A DNA stretch of 64,000 nucleotides from Rhynchospora pubera. Taxonomy: Eukaryota > Streptophyta > Magnoliopsida > Poales > Cyperaceae. The notes under the pieces are model-generated. The model was not told the DNA's origin, searched no databases, and saw nothing but the letters and a program-made list of their open reading frames with translations. A program made the translations under genes and the position numbers. Positions 35,060 to 48,132 of this stretch are shown here, piece after piece. Each line of letters opens with the position of its first letter. Position 1 is the first letter of the stretch. The DNA is taken from contig CM051462.1 of NCBI GenBank assembly GCA_028095005.1, forward strand, positions 231,216,473 through 231,280,472, written 5' to 3'.

Positions 35060-38000
35060 TTATTGTGCTTCTTTCTTTGTAATCCTTGTTTTAACATGAC
35101 CTGCAAAAAACAATAAATTACTAGAAAATGAAACAAAATATATATTTTCTTAATATGGAATCAGAAAGAACTAAATATTCTTTTGAATTATATCATTTGA
35201 TAAAATAATCTGCTATTGATTTAATTTCTGACATGAATAAATGTTCATATTTTATTTTTATTTTATGCATTAAAAATGGTCATCCCAGGTTGAGTAAGGA
35301 GTTACCTACCATCTATTTCTTCACAAATAATTTGCTTCACCAAGTCATCTGCTGCGTGGTACTCGAACCTGAACAGAGCAGCAGAGGGAAAAGAGGGGAC
35401 TGAGTTAATAAAACAAATTAACAAAAATGCAATTTATTGAGTGTATAAATAGAAAACAATCGCTATTTGAAGTACATATGAACAACCAAGAACCAAGGAT
35501 ATATGAAGACAATTCCAAAGCTATGTCAAGACTCAAGAGTGCATGAGCTGGGTATTGAGACTAGAGAGGAGAGAGGAAGTGGTACGGTGTGGTACAGAGA
35601 GAGATCAAAGAGAGATAGGAGTGGTGGTGGTTTTGGTTTCGCACCCAGGGGACTCACGCACACAAGCAAAACAGAGAAGAGAAAAATAACTTTTTGGTGG
35701 GCGATACAAACAGCCCATTTTTTCATTCCCTTTATTAATTAGATTGAGTCTTACAAATTTACACAATCAACCTTACTAAATAAAATAATTACAAAGGGAC
35801 ATAAATGAAAGCTAAATGAGGAGGGAACCCAACAAACTCCTCCTCCCGACTCATGGAGCGCATCCATCAACTAAACCCGCCTTTTCACAACAAGCTTCAA
35901 GCTTCAAAGACGGTACCGGCTTCGTCAACATATCCGACACATTCTCACTTGTGTGGATCTTCTCCAACACCAATTTCTTGTTCTCAAGCACATCGCATAT
36001 CCAATGATACCTCAAATCTATATGCTTGGACTTAGAATGAAATGTCGAATTCTTGCTCAAATGAATTGCACTTTGACTATCACAAAACAACACATACCTC
36101 TCTTGCCGAATGCCTAGCTCATGCAAGAACTTCTTCAACCAAATTAACTCCTTGCATGCCTCCGTAATGGCTATGTACTCGGCTTCGGTAGTAGAAAGTG
36201 CAATACACTTTTGCAACTTAGATTGCCATGACACGGCTCCATTTCCAAAACACATCAAATAACCGAATGTAGACTTCCTCGAGTCTATGTCACCGGCCCA
36301 ATCGGCATCCGTATATGCCACTAAGGTTGGGTTCTTGCCACCAAAACAAAGACAACGGTTGGTTGTACCCCTCAAATACCGAAGTATCCACTTGACGGCA
36401 TTCCAATGCTCTTTGCCGGGGTTAGAAAGAAAGCGACTCACCACACCAACCGCTTGAGCAATATCCGGTCTTGTGCACACCATAGCATACATCAAAGAGC
36501 CAACAACCGATGCATATGGTATATCTCTCATCTCCTCCTTCTCCTTGCCACTTTTAGGACAACCATTATGCGACAACCTAAAATGGTTAGCAAGAGGAGA
36601 GGAAACCGGTTTGCACTTGCTCATGTTGAATCTTTCAAGTACCTTCTCAATGTACTTCTCTTGTGACAACCAAAGCTTGTGTTCTCCACGATTTCTAGTG
36701 ATTTTCATACCAAGAATTTGCTTTGCCGCACCTAAGTCTTTCATGGCAAATTCTTTTCCAAGACTCTCTTTCAACTCTTTGATCTTTTCTAGATCCCTTC
36801 CAACGACCAACATGTCGTCAACATAGAGCAAGAGAATGATGAAATCACCATTAGAGAATTTCTTTACAAAAACACAATTATCGGATATGGTTCTCTCAAA
36901 GTTGTTGTCACACATAAAAGATTCAAACCTTTTATACCAATTCCGAGGTGCTTGCTTCAAGCCATAGAGGCTCCTCCTCAATTTACATACCAAGTGCTCT
37001 TGCCCTTTCATCACAAACCCTTCCGGTTGTTTCATGTAGAGCTCCTCCTCCAAATCGCCATGGAGGAATGCGGTTTTGACATCTAGTTGTTCAATCTCCA
37101 AATTCAAACTAGCGGCCAAACCGAGCACAACTCGAATTGAGGACATCTTGACCACCGACGAAAAGATTTCTTCAAAATCAATTTCCTTCTTTTGGTCAAA
37201 TCCTTTCACAACTAGCCGAGCTTTATATCTTGGCTTTGCCTCTTGACCCTCGGATTTCACACGATACACCCATTTGTTCTTGAGCACTTTCTTACCTTTT
37301 AGCAACTTCATCAATTCAAAAGTGTTGTTCTCATGCAAGGATTTCATCTCATCTTGCATGGCTTCCAACCACTTATTTTTGTGCTCCGACAACATGGCTT
37401 CTTCATAACATTCGGGCTCACCACCATCTACAAGTAACACAAACTCATTAGAAGAGTACCTTGTATTAGCTCGCCTTTCACGAGTTGACCTCCTTAGTTC
37501 TTGCACTTGAGAACTATCACTTGAAGAGGTTTCGGTTTGAGAATCATTCTCTTCATTTTGTGGGACATTGGTTTCGGTTGATTGGCTAGGATTTGGATGA
37601 TTGGTTTCGGTTCTTAGGTTGTTTCTTGAAATAGGAGTTAGGTCAACATGGCTACTTGAAGCGGTTTTGGCCTTGTCGAGGTTGCTCAAATTTTCAATGG
37701 TTTCTTGTTCAAAGAACACCACATCTCGACTTTTCACTAACTTCTTTTCAATCGGATCCCACAACCTATATCCAAACTCACCATTTCCATACCCCAAGAA
37801 AACACACTCCTTAGTCTTGCTATCAAGTTTTGACCTTTCATCCTTGGGGATATGCACAAAAGCCCTACAACCAAATACTCTTAGATGGTCATAAGAAATG
37901 TCTTTACCTTTCCAAACCCTCTCGGGTATGTCACCATCCAATGCATGCGAAGGAGAGCGGTTGATCAAATGAACCGCGGTGTTCAAAACTTCACCCCAAA

Positions 38001-41000
38001 AGCCTTTGGAAAGCTTGGAATGAGAGAGCATACAACGAATTCTCTCACAAATGGTGCGATTCATCCTCTCGGCCACACCATTTTATTGTGGAGTTTTGGG
38101 CACGGTCTTCTCAAGTTTAATACCATTGGTCTTGCAAAACAACTCAAACGGACCACGGTATTCTCCTCCATTATCCGATCGGATGCACTTCAATTTCCGA
38201 CCGGTCTCTCTTTCAACCTCCACAACCCATTGTTTGAACACCTCCAAGACTTGATCCTTCGTTTTCAAAGAGTATGCCCACAACTTTCTTGAATGATCAT
38301 CCACAAAAGTAACAAAGTAAAGAGCGCCGCCAAGAGTTCTATCTCCCATAGAACAAAGATCGGTGTGAACTAAATCAAGCACACCCGGCCTCTTACTTGT
38401 TGGATTTCTCTTGAAGGCTACTCGATGTTGTTTGCCCGCCAAACAATGTGTGCATGAGGTAAGTGAAGTACCATCAATAGGCACATACTTCTTTTTAGAA
38501 ATAATCTCAATGCCCTTCTCACTCATGTGACCCAACCGCAAATGCCATAAATCGGTTGAGTTACACTCGGCGGCATTCACCTCACCACACACCTTTACTT
38601 GAGTGACATAGAGCGAACCGGATTTGGTTCCTCGAGCAACAACCAAATGACCCTTCAACAACTTCCACTTCCCACCAAGGAAGCAACTTTGATACCCCTC
38701 ATCATCAAGGGCACCCACCGAAATTAAATGAAGCCTCATATCCGGCACATGCCGAACATTCTTGAGAGTAAGCTTGCATCCTAAACTAGTCTCCACACAA
38801 ACATCTCCAATGTCAAAGATTTTGCAAACTCCATCATTCCCCATTCTAACAACAAAAAAATCACCTTCCTTGTAGGAAGTGAACAAGTCACGTCTAGATG
38901 TGACATGGAATGAGGCGGCGGAATCAACCACCCAAGTGGAGTCTTGACTAGTAAGGTTCACAAAACCCTCATCGCAAGCTATGAACACTTCATCATTTGT
39001 AACAATTGCGGTGATACTTTCTTTCTCATCATCTTCTCTTCTTCCCCTAGATTGATCTCTCTTGGAGCCATCATTCTTGGCTTTCAACTTCCGGCATTCA
39101 CTTCTCTTGTGGCCGGGCTTTTTGCAATAATAGCATGTAATCCCCTTTCTTGACTTAGACCTCCCCTTAGACTTATCCCTATCATCATCACCATAAGCAT
39201 TCCTTTGAGTACTCCTTCCACGATTTTCGGTGACAAGAGCCGAAGACTCACTAGTGATCCCTAAATCCTTACGCCTCAACTCCTCATTGAGCATGCTATC
39301 TTTAACCATGGCTAGGGTCACAACACCATCGGGTGCCGAATTACTCAATGACACCACTAAAGTCTCCCAACTATCGGGTAAGGAACTCAACAAAATCAAT
39401 GCTTGCAACTCCTCATCCAACGCCATTTTCATGGTAGATAAACGGTTCACACAAACTTGGAACCGACTCAAATGATCCGACACCGAGGAACCTTCTTGGT
39501 ATTTCATGTTTACCAACTTCCTAATATAGAAGGCCTTATTTTGAGCGGTCTTGCGCTCATACAAGCTTTCAAGCTTTTCCCACAACACCTTGGCATCGGT
39601 TTCGGATGAGATATGGTGATAGACGGAATCATCAACCCATTGTCTAATTATGGCTATTGTCTTCCTATTAGACACTTTCCAAACATAATCGGTGGTAGTA
39701 GCGGGTTTGGTACCCGAAAGGGGTTCATATGCATCCTTACAATACAACAAATCTTCCATACGAGACTTCCAAATGGAGTAATTGGAAGATGTAAGCTTAA
39801 CCATGGTACCACTATTACTCTCTTCCATTTTGGACACAAACCCTAGATCCCAAATGCAATACACCGATCAAAGAGAACCTCACCTCAATACGGCGGAGCA
39901 ACGGCCACTCGCGACTCGACGGCAACAACCCGATCGATGTCGGAAACGGAGGTGATCAACGGCTGCGGCTCGGCAGCGGCTAGGGTTTGACGGCGGTGAC
40001 TCGACGGCTAGGGTTTCCGCAACAGCGACTTAGCGGCGACGAACCTTGCGCTCTGATACCAGTTATTGAGATTAGAGAGGAGAGAGGAAGTGGTACGGTG
40101 TGGTACAGAGAGAGATCAAAGAGAGATAGGAGTGGTGGTGGTTTTGGTTTCGCACCCAGGGGACTCACGCACACAAGCAAAACAGAGAAGAGAAAAATAA
40201 CTTTTTGGTGGGCGATACAAACAGCCCATTCTTTCATTCCCTTTATTAATTAGATTGAGTCTTACAAATTTACACAATCAACCTTACTAAATAAAATAAT
40301 TACAAAGGGACATAAATGAAAGCTAAATGAGGAGGGAACCCAACACTGGGGTCATAATCATATGCCCAGTCTTAGCTTCAAATGTTTTACTCAAACATAT
40401 GATTTACAGTAATGAAATTTAGAAGAATAATTACTTGTTTGATATGATGACTTCAATTTGATACCCGCCTGAGGCATTCTTGGTTCCCTTGAGTAGAGCG
40501 TCAGAAATTTCGTTCTTTCGGCAGCTGGCCATGAGGCAGTCATACTCAGACGGTGCAATAATGGCAAAAAAGTTATCGCCAAAATTGCTCATGCATATAC
40601 TGTCTATAGCTGCCAATGCAATTCGCCGTTTAAGAGAATCTGAATCAGGGTCGACCAGATACACAGCAAAATCTGTTACAATAAGAATCCTCTTTTTCAT
40701 CTTCCCAGACCCAGTAAGTTTTAGGATGTAGTCAGCAAAGAGAACTTTGGTGTCCCCTGTAAACATAAAAAAAAAAAGAAAAAATTATTTTCACCAACAT
40801 TTTTTTAGGCCACAATTAAAGTAAAAAAGAAAAGGGAAAAATGATTGCCAAATATTGCGACACGCTAGTATTCAACTTCAACCACAGCACTATACCAGTT
40901 CTTCTATCTACCAGAACAATTGATGCGTTAATCCTAGAATTTTCTTTTATCACACCTGATTTATTTTTTTTAGAACCACCTTTTTGCTCCGTTTCTAAAC

Positions 41001-41513
41001 CATGTTTACTTGGCACCTTACATTGAACGATGCATTTTGAAAACGAAAAGGGCAATTTTTCTATTGAATTGCAAACCTTTGATACTCTCAACTCTCAACC
41101 ATAAGGATATGATTCAAATTTAGAAATTCAATAGAGCAGAAAACCTCAATGGTGGATATAAATGCCCAACAAATTGACAATCAAGAGAAATCCCATCAAT
41201 TAAAAACCTTCCTTAGTCTTAAAAGAAAAGAAAAAAAAAGATGAAAACCTTGCTTAGACAAGATCTTAGAGAGATTCTTGTCAGAATCGACACCAATGTA
41301 ATCGCCTCCGTAATCTTTCTCGGTTGACGCTCGCCTCCTCGGCACCTTCATCCCCATGAACCCCATTCCCTCGTCCTCCTCCGCCTTCTCTTCCTCGTCT
41401 CCACCGCCAGCTATAGGGGGTCTGGGTTCTGCCATGGGTGTCTCCTCCTCCATGCCGCTGTCGAATTCGTCAGGCTCGACCTGCATCCGCTTGAGAGTTC
41501 TGAATCGATCCAT
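35060..41513 (-). CDS. Myosin TH1-domain protein, four exons
   Basis: I read the coding sequence as complement of 35060-35100, 35310-35368, 40435-40756 and 41249-41513. All junctions are GT-AG and the exons total 687 bp, giving 228 residues and a stop. It starts MDRFRTLKRMQ and has an acidic low-complexity stretch (EEEKAEEDEG). The domain then resembles the unconventional-myosin tail homology 1 fold (PF06017): DTKVLFADYILKLTGSGKMK, RILIVTDFAVYLVDP, ISNKFEYHAADDLVKQI, ending KTRITKKEAQ. In class I myosins TH1 binds acidic lipids and actin; plants carry it as small stand-alone proteins of unclear role. Intron 2 holds a 4.8-kb copia element in the same orientation, yet the downstream exons and splice sites are intact. 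Confidence 0.82.
35553..35834 (-). repeat. 3' LTR of copia element 2
   Basis: 282 bp. In element orientation it begins TGTTGGGTTCCC and ends CTCAATA; the expected CA end is changed to TA in both LTRs. Confidence 0.93.
35851..39828 (-). pseudogene. Copia gag-pol with one nonsense codon
   Basis: A single reading frame of about 1,325 codons (from MEESNSG at 39828), broken only by a TAA at 38083-38085. Before the break: UBN2-type Gag, CCHC knuckle (CYYCKKPGHKRSEC), protease with DSA in place of the usual DSG (WVVDSAASFHVT), pre-integrase region and the first part of integrase. After the break: the rest of integrase (NGVAERMNRT), reverse transcriptase (YVDDML) and RNase H (YTDADWAGD, TTEAEYIA). 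The stop replaces the second Gln of the conserved TPQQNG integrase motif, consistent with one C-to-T change. As read, no full pol is made without readthrough. Confidence 0.92.
40050..40061 (-). promoter_or_regulatory. Primer-binding site of copia element 2
   Basis: TGGTATCAGAGC on the minus strand, two bases inside the 5' LTR; complementary to initiator tRNA-Met. Confidence 0.9.
40064..40345 (-). repeat. 5' LTR of copia element 2
   Basis: 282 bp, differing from the 3' LTR at two positions by eye (near 35561/40072 and 35718/40229). Confidence 0.93.
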
Positions 41514-42300
41514 TGTATCTCAATCGTGAATCTGATCAGAGATGAGATGAAATGAAGAGGAGAAATGATGGTTTCCTTGTTTCTTTTTTTAGTTTATTCA
41601 TATTTAATATGTTATAATTTTTTGAATGAGATAGTTGCCTCCACTATCTTCGGAGATGTGTTAAACAATTTTGATTTAAGTTGTAATGTTGGTGATATTA
41701 CATAGATGTCACGATCGTGATTTCAAGTCAATGAAATAAAAATTGTGAAAAAAGAGGCCTTACAAATTAAAAGGTAAATAAACTGGGCCAATTCTCTAAA
41801 ATCTTCGTCCTGATGCAAAATGAGGCCCAAATAAAAACTCAGATTATGAATTATTCCCAGTTTAAAGAGAGGTGATTTCACCTGATTCATCAAAATAAAG
41901 AAATTTTTATTACTTATTAGTTTTTACAACTTACAAGTGATGCACCCGTTTTTAACAATTAAAAAGTGTTAATATATTATGTCGTCTTATAGTGTAATTT
42001 GTACTATGTTTTATATTTTAGATAACAAACTTGAGTCTCAAAGCTAAACTGAATGATGCAGCAATGAAATTATAATAGCAACTAGTAAGCAACTGAACAT
42101 TGTTATTTTCATTTTTTTTTTAAGTATAGGGAAAGAAACTATATCACATTGATAAAACTTGCACAAGAGAAGGCCTCAAATGAGCAAATAACACTAAACG
42201 AGAAGCAATAATTGACTGATCCAAATCTGGGCCCATGATTTCAACTCGGATCCTTCCAAGGATGAAGATTTTTTACAGCGGCTGTTTGCATTAAACAAAA
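41514..42300. other. 5' flank of the TH1-domain gene
   Basis: Untranslated leader and promoter of the minus-strand gene should lie here, followed by unremarkable AT-rich DNA. No clear TATA box was assigned. Confidence 0.4.
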
Positions 42301-42314
42301 CAAATGTAGCAGAT

Positions 42315-42353
42315 GACACGTCAGAAAGATAATGCACGTGACCATATATAGCC
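42315..42353 (+). promoter_or_regulatory. Possible promoter: ACGT elements and TATA box
   Basis: GACACGTCAG (42315-42324), a G-box CACGTG (42335-42340) and CCATATATAGCC (42342-42353) lie in a row about 60 bp before a 44-codon ORF. ACGT cores near a TATA box are typical of bZIP-regulated plant promoters, but chance is possible in AT-rich DNA. Confidence 0.3.
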
Positions 42354-42411
42354 GCCCAACTAGGCAACTACAAGAGTGCAAGAAACAGACACCACTGTAA
42401 ACAAACTAAAG

Positions 42412-42546
42412 ATGAGTGAATGCGTGATTAACAGACAAGCTCGCCTGAGTCACGCAGTTAACAAAATCCAACAAGGTAATAAAAAGGATGGTAAAAAAAT
42501 CACTATCAAATATCCACCCGTTGACGCATCCAAGGGGTACATTTGA
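42412..42546 (+). CDS. Candidate small ORF, 44 aa, unknown
   Basis: ATG at 42412, stop at 42544-42546. The peptide begins MSECVINRQARLSHAVNKIQ, is basic, has no signal peptide or membrane segment, and resembles nothing I recognise. Its only support is the promoter-like run just upstream. A possible splice donor (AAGGTAATAA) lies inside, so it could also be the first exon of something larger. Low confidence. Confidence 0.22.
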   Translation: MSECVINRQARLSHAVNKIQQGNKKDGKKITIKYPPVDASKGYI

Positions 42547-43100
42547 GCTCAACATAAAAGTTTTCTTCCTTTTGAGCATGCCATATGAGCGATACTAATA
42601 AATAAATGGTGATGGTAAAATCAACATTACATAATTGGTAGTGTATTATTTGGATGCGCATCAATTTATCTCAATGTACTTAATCACAATTTGAACGATT
42701 TCATGTGTATCATTGTGACATTGTGCGTGAAATGCATTACTAATTTACTATAGAAACAGTTTGTACTTGCATGTATGAAGTGTGTTCTCTTGTATTGACA
42801 GGTCCAATGAACTAAGGAGAAACAGTGAGAATAAAAAATAGAAATAGAAATTGATATAGAGAAAGCATTATTGTTATGCTTTGATTAATATTACTTTCAT
42901 TGTAATTATAGAAAAAGGGAATTTACTATTAAAAGAAATAATTTGTACTTTCATGGAAACTTATTAAAAAAGTATTCCAAGTTGATTTTAAAAAATATAG
43001 CATATTATAAATAAAAGTGTCCACTAAATATTTAATATTACAGATGAAGTTTAATTTTTTTTTTACAGTGTATGGGTTATATAATATATGATATTATGCC
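42547..43100. other. Intergenic AT-rich stretch
   Basis: No gene, RNA or repeat structure recognised. Confidence 0.4.
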
Positions 43101-43103
43101 TAT

Positions 43104-43242
43104 GGCTCCGTTTGGATGGTGCTAGAAATAAGAGAATAGCTTCTTTCTAGACGTAAATTTATTCCTAACCATCTAAATTCTTCACAAAGTTACACACTTT
43201 CCAATATTATTCCTCTTATTCCTAAGCGATCCAAACGGAGCC
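43104..43242. mobile_element. Tourist-like MITE (copy 1)
   Basis: 139 bp with ends GGCTCCGTTTGGAT and ATCCAAACGGAGCC, flanked by TAT on both sides (3-bp duplication, as for PIF/Harbinger elements). The inner phrase CTTCACAAAGTTACACA is shared with the copy at 58170. Confidence 0.78.
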
Positions 43243-45615
43243 TATAAAAGAATGGTATTAGTTTCAGTAGAATGTTTTATACTAGTTGTCGAATTAATAG
43301 ATAGTTAGCAATGATATGAAACCAATTTCATTGATGCATTATTATATTATACACAAATGCATATATTAATTTCATATCAATCATAGTTAGACATAAATTA
43401 TTAATTTTATTTATGTATTTAGTTACTAAATATAAAAAATTATTATTTAGTTACCCATGCATTGCAGTTAAGTAAAGTATAATCAACATTAAAATTTTAG
43501 TTTTATTGTGGTTTAGGGTAATTTGGAAAGTTTTAAGGAAATGCACCAAAGTATGTTTAAGATTATCGAAATTGATAAGGATCATCTCTATCATTCTCAA
43601 AACGCGTTTTTTTATTTTTAGAAAATGCGTAATTAACTTAATTCCATTTTCGAAAACTCATCCATCATCTCCTGGAGTCATCCCCTCTCTCCCTCTTTGT
43701 TTCGCTAACTTTCCCTCCCTTCCTCTCTGATTCACTACTATCCTGTTAGGAAATGTGTAATTTTCAATTTTTAGTGCTAATTACAATTTAATTAAGCAAT
43801 TAAACATCAAACACAACGGATCGTGCACAAAAGCCAAATTAACACAAGAGAAAGGGGTGGATTTTTACCTCTCTTGATATTGTAATCAAGAGGCTCGATC
43901 CTACGGATTAGAAATCGATGGCGTGCTCTCCATGCGCCTCCACCATGGTTGACGGCCGCCTCGAGTCCACCTAGAGATTAACCAAGGTCTAGTTGATTCG
44001 TGCTAGCAAATCAAAGAGAACAAAGCTAATCCAAGGTATTCTCTCTTCTTCTTTAATTAACAATTTAATTAGTGGAGAGAATATTGCTCAACTCATGAGC
44101 TAATGGAGAGAGAGAGGAGATAGGGCCGGCGGCCAAAGAGGGAGAGAAATGGCGGCTAGGGTTGGGAAGAGAGCCACCTCAAATTTGCATCTATACATCT
44201 CTATATATAGTGCATGATCCCTACCTACCACCAACCATCTATTTACAAGAATGCCACTCCCACCTACCACTAGGGCCGGCCACAAAATGGGCTCAATTAG
44301 GCCTCTTAACTCACTCAAACAAGCCTCTAATTCATTTAATTAAAAGCTACTCCAAATGTTCTTTAATCGGGCTATATATTTAATGCATATATATTGGCCC
44401 AATAAATTAATATAACTATCTATATTAAATTGAGTTGAACTAAAATAATTATTAACTAATTAATAATTATTCTAGGATTAGCAAATACATTAATTTATTT
44501 CTATATGATCCATTTGACTTAATTAATTATAACGGTATATAATCAATTAATCAACTTATCATATTTCCGCAATACGCACTGATCGGAGGTAAAACCTAGG
44601 TCAAATTAAACCTCAACCTAATCTAATGCAATATAGCTTGAGGATCGAATCCACAGGGACGGTTATTCTAAACTATAGACTTTAAGTAATTTAGTTCAAT
44701 TGATCTAGGGGTAAACAAGTCAAAAAGTTGGTCAATTAATTAAAAGTAATAAATTTGAACTAAAGAAATTAGTTTAAAACTTTAAATAATCTCTAAATTA
44801 CTCTAAAAATTAAGGTAAAGATTTAAACTCGAATTAAGGACTTAAACTAGGATCAATTGATCGGGTTCCACTTCCAGGCACTATCCTGGCGGGTCGACAG
44901 AGTTCCTGGCGGGTCGACAGGATTTCTGGCGGGTCGCCAGAAAAGTACGACAATTCAGTTTAATTAGTTTCTAAGTTCTCTAAGTTCGGGTTTTTGGCTT
45001 AAACTCTGGTCCAAATACTAACTCTCGTTCTTGATTTGGTATTACTAAGTTTTAACCTCTAAACCTCCCTAAAAACCTAAGTTTCAACTCTCGTTTCTTG
45101 GCTTAAGTTTTAGGGTTTGCTTATACTATTCGGTAGGATATCCTAGATCTCTCGACCTTAGGAGGGAATAAACCTCTCGGCTAAGTTCCGGTTTCACCTT
45201 TTGGGTATACTAACTATCCTATGGTTTGAGAACACAAATTGCTTTGAAATTAGGGTTCTATTTGCTTAATCTACGAGGTCAGGCCTAACCAAGTGAGCAA
45301 ACCTTCAAATCAATTCAATTCAATTCACAATTTCAGCAAATAAACTCAAGTAAAGTAAAGCAACTTAGAAAAATTAGAAAACTAAATCAAACTTCATTAA
45401 TCTACCAAGTCATGGTTCCCTACAATTGCCCCTAAACTAAACTACTCACTAAAAGTCATATTAAACATAAAGATAAAAGGTTTCAGCAAACTAAACATCA
45501 AAGACAGAAAATAGAGAAAGTTTACAACAAGAAACAACAGCAAACAACTCTCAGCCTGTTTTCTGGCGGGTCGCCAGAGATCCCAGCGGGTCGACAGGAG
45601 GCAGCTGGGGGATAC

Positions 45616-47987
45616 TGTGAGATACGGCTGTTTGACGGTGTCCCTGTCATGTAAACACCATGCAACCAGGCCTTAGAGCGTGGGGGAAATTCAGGGGTTG
45701 GTAAATACTGTACTAGATGTTGCTCCAAATTGCATCCTGTCTATTAGGGGGTGGTGATGTTTGAGACCTTGACTGACCAGAGACCCATGTAAAATACCCC
45801 CGTCCCTGTCCAGACACTAGTGCAGTCATGTAAAGCGTGGTTGGAAACGGTATAAGTCCCGCTATGGTAACGGTTGCCTTATAATCAGACTTTGTGTGTA
45901 TGTTGCATCATGTATGCCAAACTGAAATAAATTATTGCGTGGTAGAATTGAATTGCTTGATGATCCAAACTGTGCCCAAAATAATGGCCAAATTATGTTG
46001 TAACGCACGACGGTTACGGCCGGTCTGCGTGTGCGGTGGCTAATGTATCTACCCAGTCATGGTTCATGTACTTAGGCATATTGGTAGTGAGTACTGGAGT
46101 GTCCCATTGCATGTAGGACTGGAGTGGTCCAGTGGTGACCCTTGGAGCTGGCCAAGGGGCAGTCCAACCTGGTTTGACCAGCCCCATTAGCTGCATGACA
46201 CCTAGCAGCTTAGTCATTTAGGCAGGGGGAGAGTGGTTTGCTGACACCTGGTCCCCACCCCTTACTCTCTCTTTCTGGCCCAAATTGGTGGACAATTATG
46301 CCCTTATCCCTGCCAAATTCGTATTACCACTGTGTCTTACCAAAACAGACCCCTTGAGCTTGTTTGTGAGGTGCTAGACAGTGAAAAAGAGTGTTTGGAT
46401 CATAGCTAAACAGTTGGGAAGGTAGAAAACAAGATTTTATGCATGGTTCTGGCCCTATATTACTCAAACCAGGCTGAAAACTAAGCATGGCAGTGCATAG
46501 TTCATGGATGGTGGATGATTTCATGACTTAACCAGACCAAGGCATGATGATTTGGTGCATTGCATAGTGCTGTTGGTGCACCCTAACTGACCATGTGCTA
46601 GTAAGCACCATAGGTCTGGTGTTGGTTGACTATCAAACCATGAAGTGGTGTCGCAAACACCCGCAAACCAGTCACGCAACGGTGTTTGGCTAGGTGCCTT
46701 TACCACGTAGTTGCATGAGTTATAGGCTGGTGTTGAGTATGACTGTGACATAAGGTTTTGATTGCTTGAACCAGACCCTGAGCAAGGTGATTCGGTGGAC
46801 TTGAGCGGTGAAGCGGGTGCTTCGCAGCAGTGAACGGTGGGTAAAGCGGTGTAAGGTTTGAGGTGCGGATTTCACCTGGACCCTAACTCTTGTTGCTGTG
46901 CTAAACTTAAAGTATATTATGCATGTTGCTTGATGTTTTTGCATGACTTAGCATGTAGCCTGCATGTATGAATTGCTGTATTATATATATATATATGCTA
47001 CATGACTGTGCATAGGATGGATTGTTATCTCATGACATGCATACTGAATGGTTTATTTTATTGTGGCTGAATTGTGATATATGGTATGGCTGTGCTAATT
47101 GTGTGATGAATGGCATTTACATCTTTGGAAAGCGGAGTCGCGACCGTCTTTCCAAGGGCCGTGAGATAAGCGCTTATGTTCCGGGACTCATGACTATGAG
47201 GGGGTAAATGTTCTCAGCAATTAAGTACTATTTGGTTGTATTGATGGAAAGGAAATGACTTAGCTAATTGGTAACCAGCCTAGTATTGTGCATGGATAGG
47301 TGTCCAACAAGTGCCGGCTTTTGTATGAATTGAATTTGCAGATTTCGGATAATCGTTGCTAGCTGGCCTTGCATTGCATAGCATGTATTGCTAACTATTT
47401 TATGAATAAACTGTGCAAACTATGTTGTTATATATTAAACAGTGTGTATTTAGTTCCGCAACATGAGACTTCGGGTTCATGCGTGGCTGGAACTAAATAC
47501 CGCACTGAGAAATGGTTTCCTTTCTCACCGTACCATGTTTTCATGGGTTCCAGGTTGTGGCGGCGTGGGCTGAAGAGTTGGAGAAGTAAGCCATGTACAT
47601 TATGTCAGGCTATGTTTTGTGTACTGGTGTACTGTTGCTTGTTTGATTGTATAACTATATGCTTGTATGTGTGTAAACTTCAGTTGCTAAGTTTACTAAC
47701 TGTTGCTTGATGGGTTGGGTTGGGAAAAGACTTGATAAACTGTGTGAATGTTGCCTATATGGCTGGATGCCGTCTATTACAGGGGAAACTCTGTCGAAAT
47801 TTTGTTTTGCACATGTTACAAGCATAACCTCAACTTGGATTATTTGAATTGTTGCTAGTTAAGTGCATGGTGCTTAGTATACTAAAACATGGCATATTGA
47901 CTTGTGGCCAATCAGTAAGCCTTGCGGGGCGTGCGAAGCACGTTCTTGCGGCGGAAATCGGTCACGCTGCCGCTGTGGGGTGTGACA
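45616..47987 (+). repeat. 5' LTR of the Tekay-type element
   Basis: 2372 bp, TGTGAGATAC...GGGGTGTGACA. It includes a short (TA)n run near 46983. Small ORFs in it recur in the other LTR simply because the LTRs are copies; none resembles a known protein. Confidence 0.96.
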
Positions 47988-47998
47988 GGTTTCTAAAG

Positions 47999-48010
47999 TG
48001 GTATCAGAGC
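47999..48010 (+). promoter_or_regulatory. Primer-binding site of the Tekay-type element
   Basis: TGGTATCAGAGC, complementary to initiator tRNA-Met, 11 bases beyond the LTR end; such a spacer is commonly seen in this group. Confidence 0.9.
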
Positions 48011-48132
48011 ATGGTATGACCCAACCAGACTTGTAGGATGTCTGAGTGGGGTAGGTCTAAGGGCCGTGGTATGTCGGGTTCCTTTTCTTTACGTGGCTGC
48101 TTGTTAACGGGTTTTGAGTTGGACAGGTTGCC

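Larger units (their letters stand above)
35553..40345 (-). mobile_element. Ty1/copia retrotransposon 2, complete
   Basis: 4793 bp between perfect 5-bp target duplications CTGGG (35548-35552 and 40346-40350). It has two 282-bp LTRs, a primer-binding site, a gag-pol frame and a polypurine tract (GGGAGGAGGAG, just inside the 3' LTR). Everything reads on the minus strand, the same as the host TH1-domain gene whose second intron it occupies. I saw two base differences between the LTRs, so the insertion is recent. Confidence 0.95.

Noticed and set aside
46014..47710. ORFs in the gypsy LTR that are conserved at 53225-54919
   Set aside because: Conservation only reflects LTR duplication; no known domain and no sign of selection can be inferred.
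47999..48010. tRNA gene remnant
   Set aside because: The 12-mer is the complement of a tRNA 3' end used as a primer site; there is no cloverleaf.
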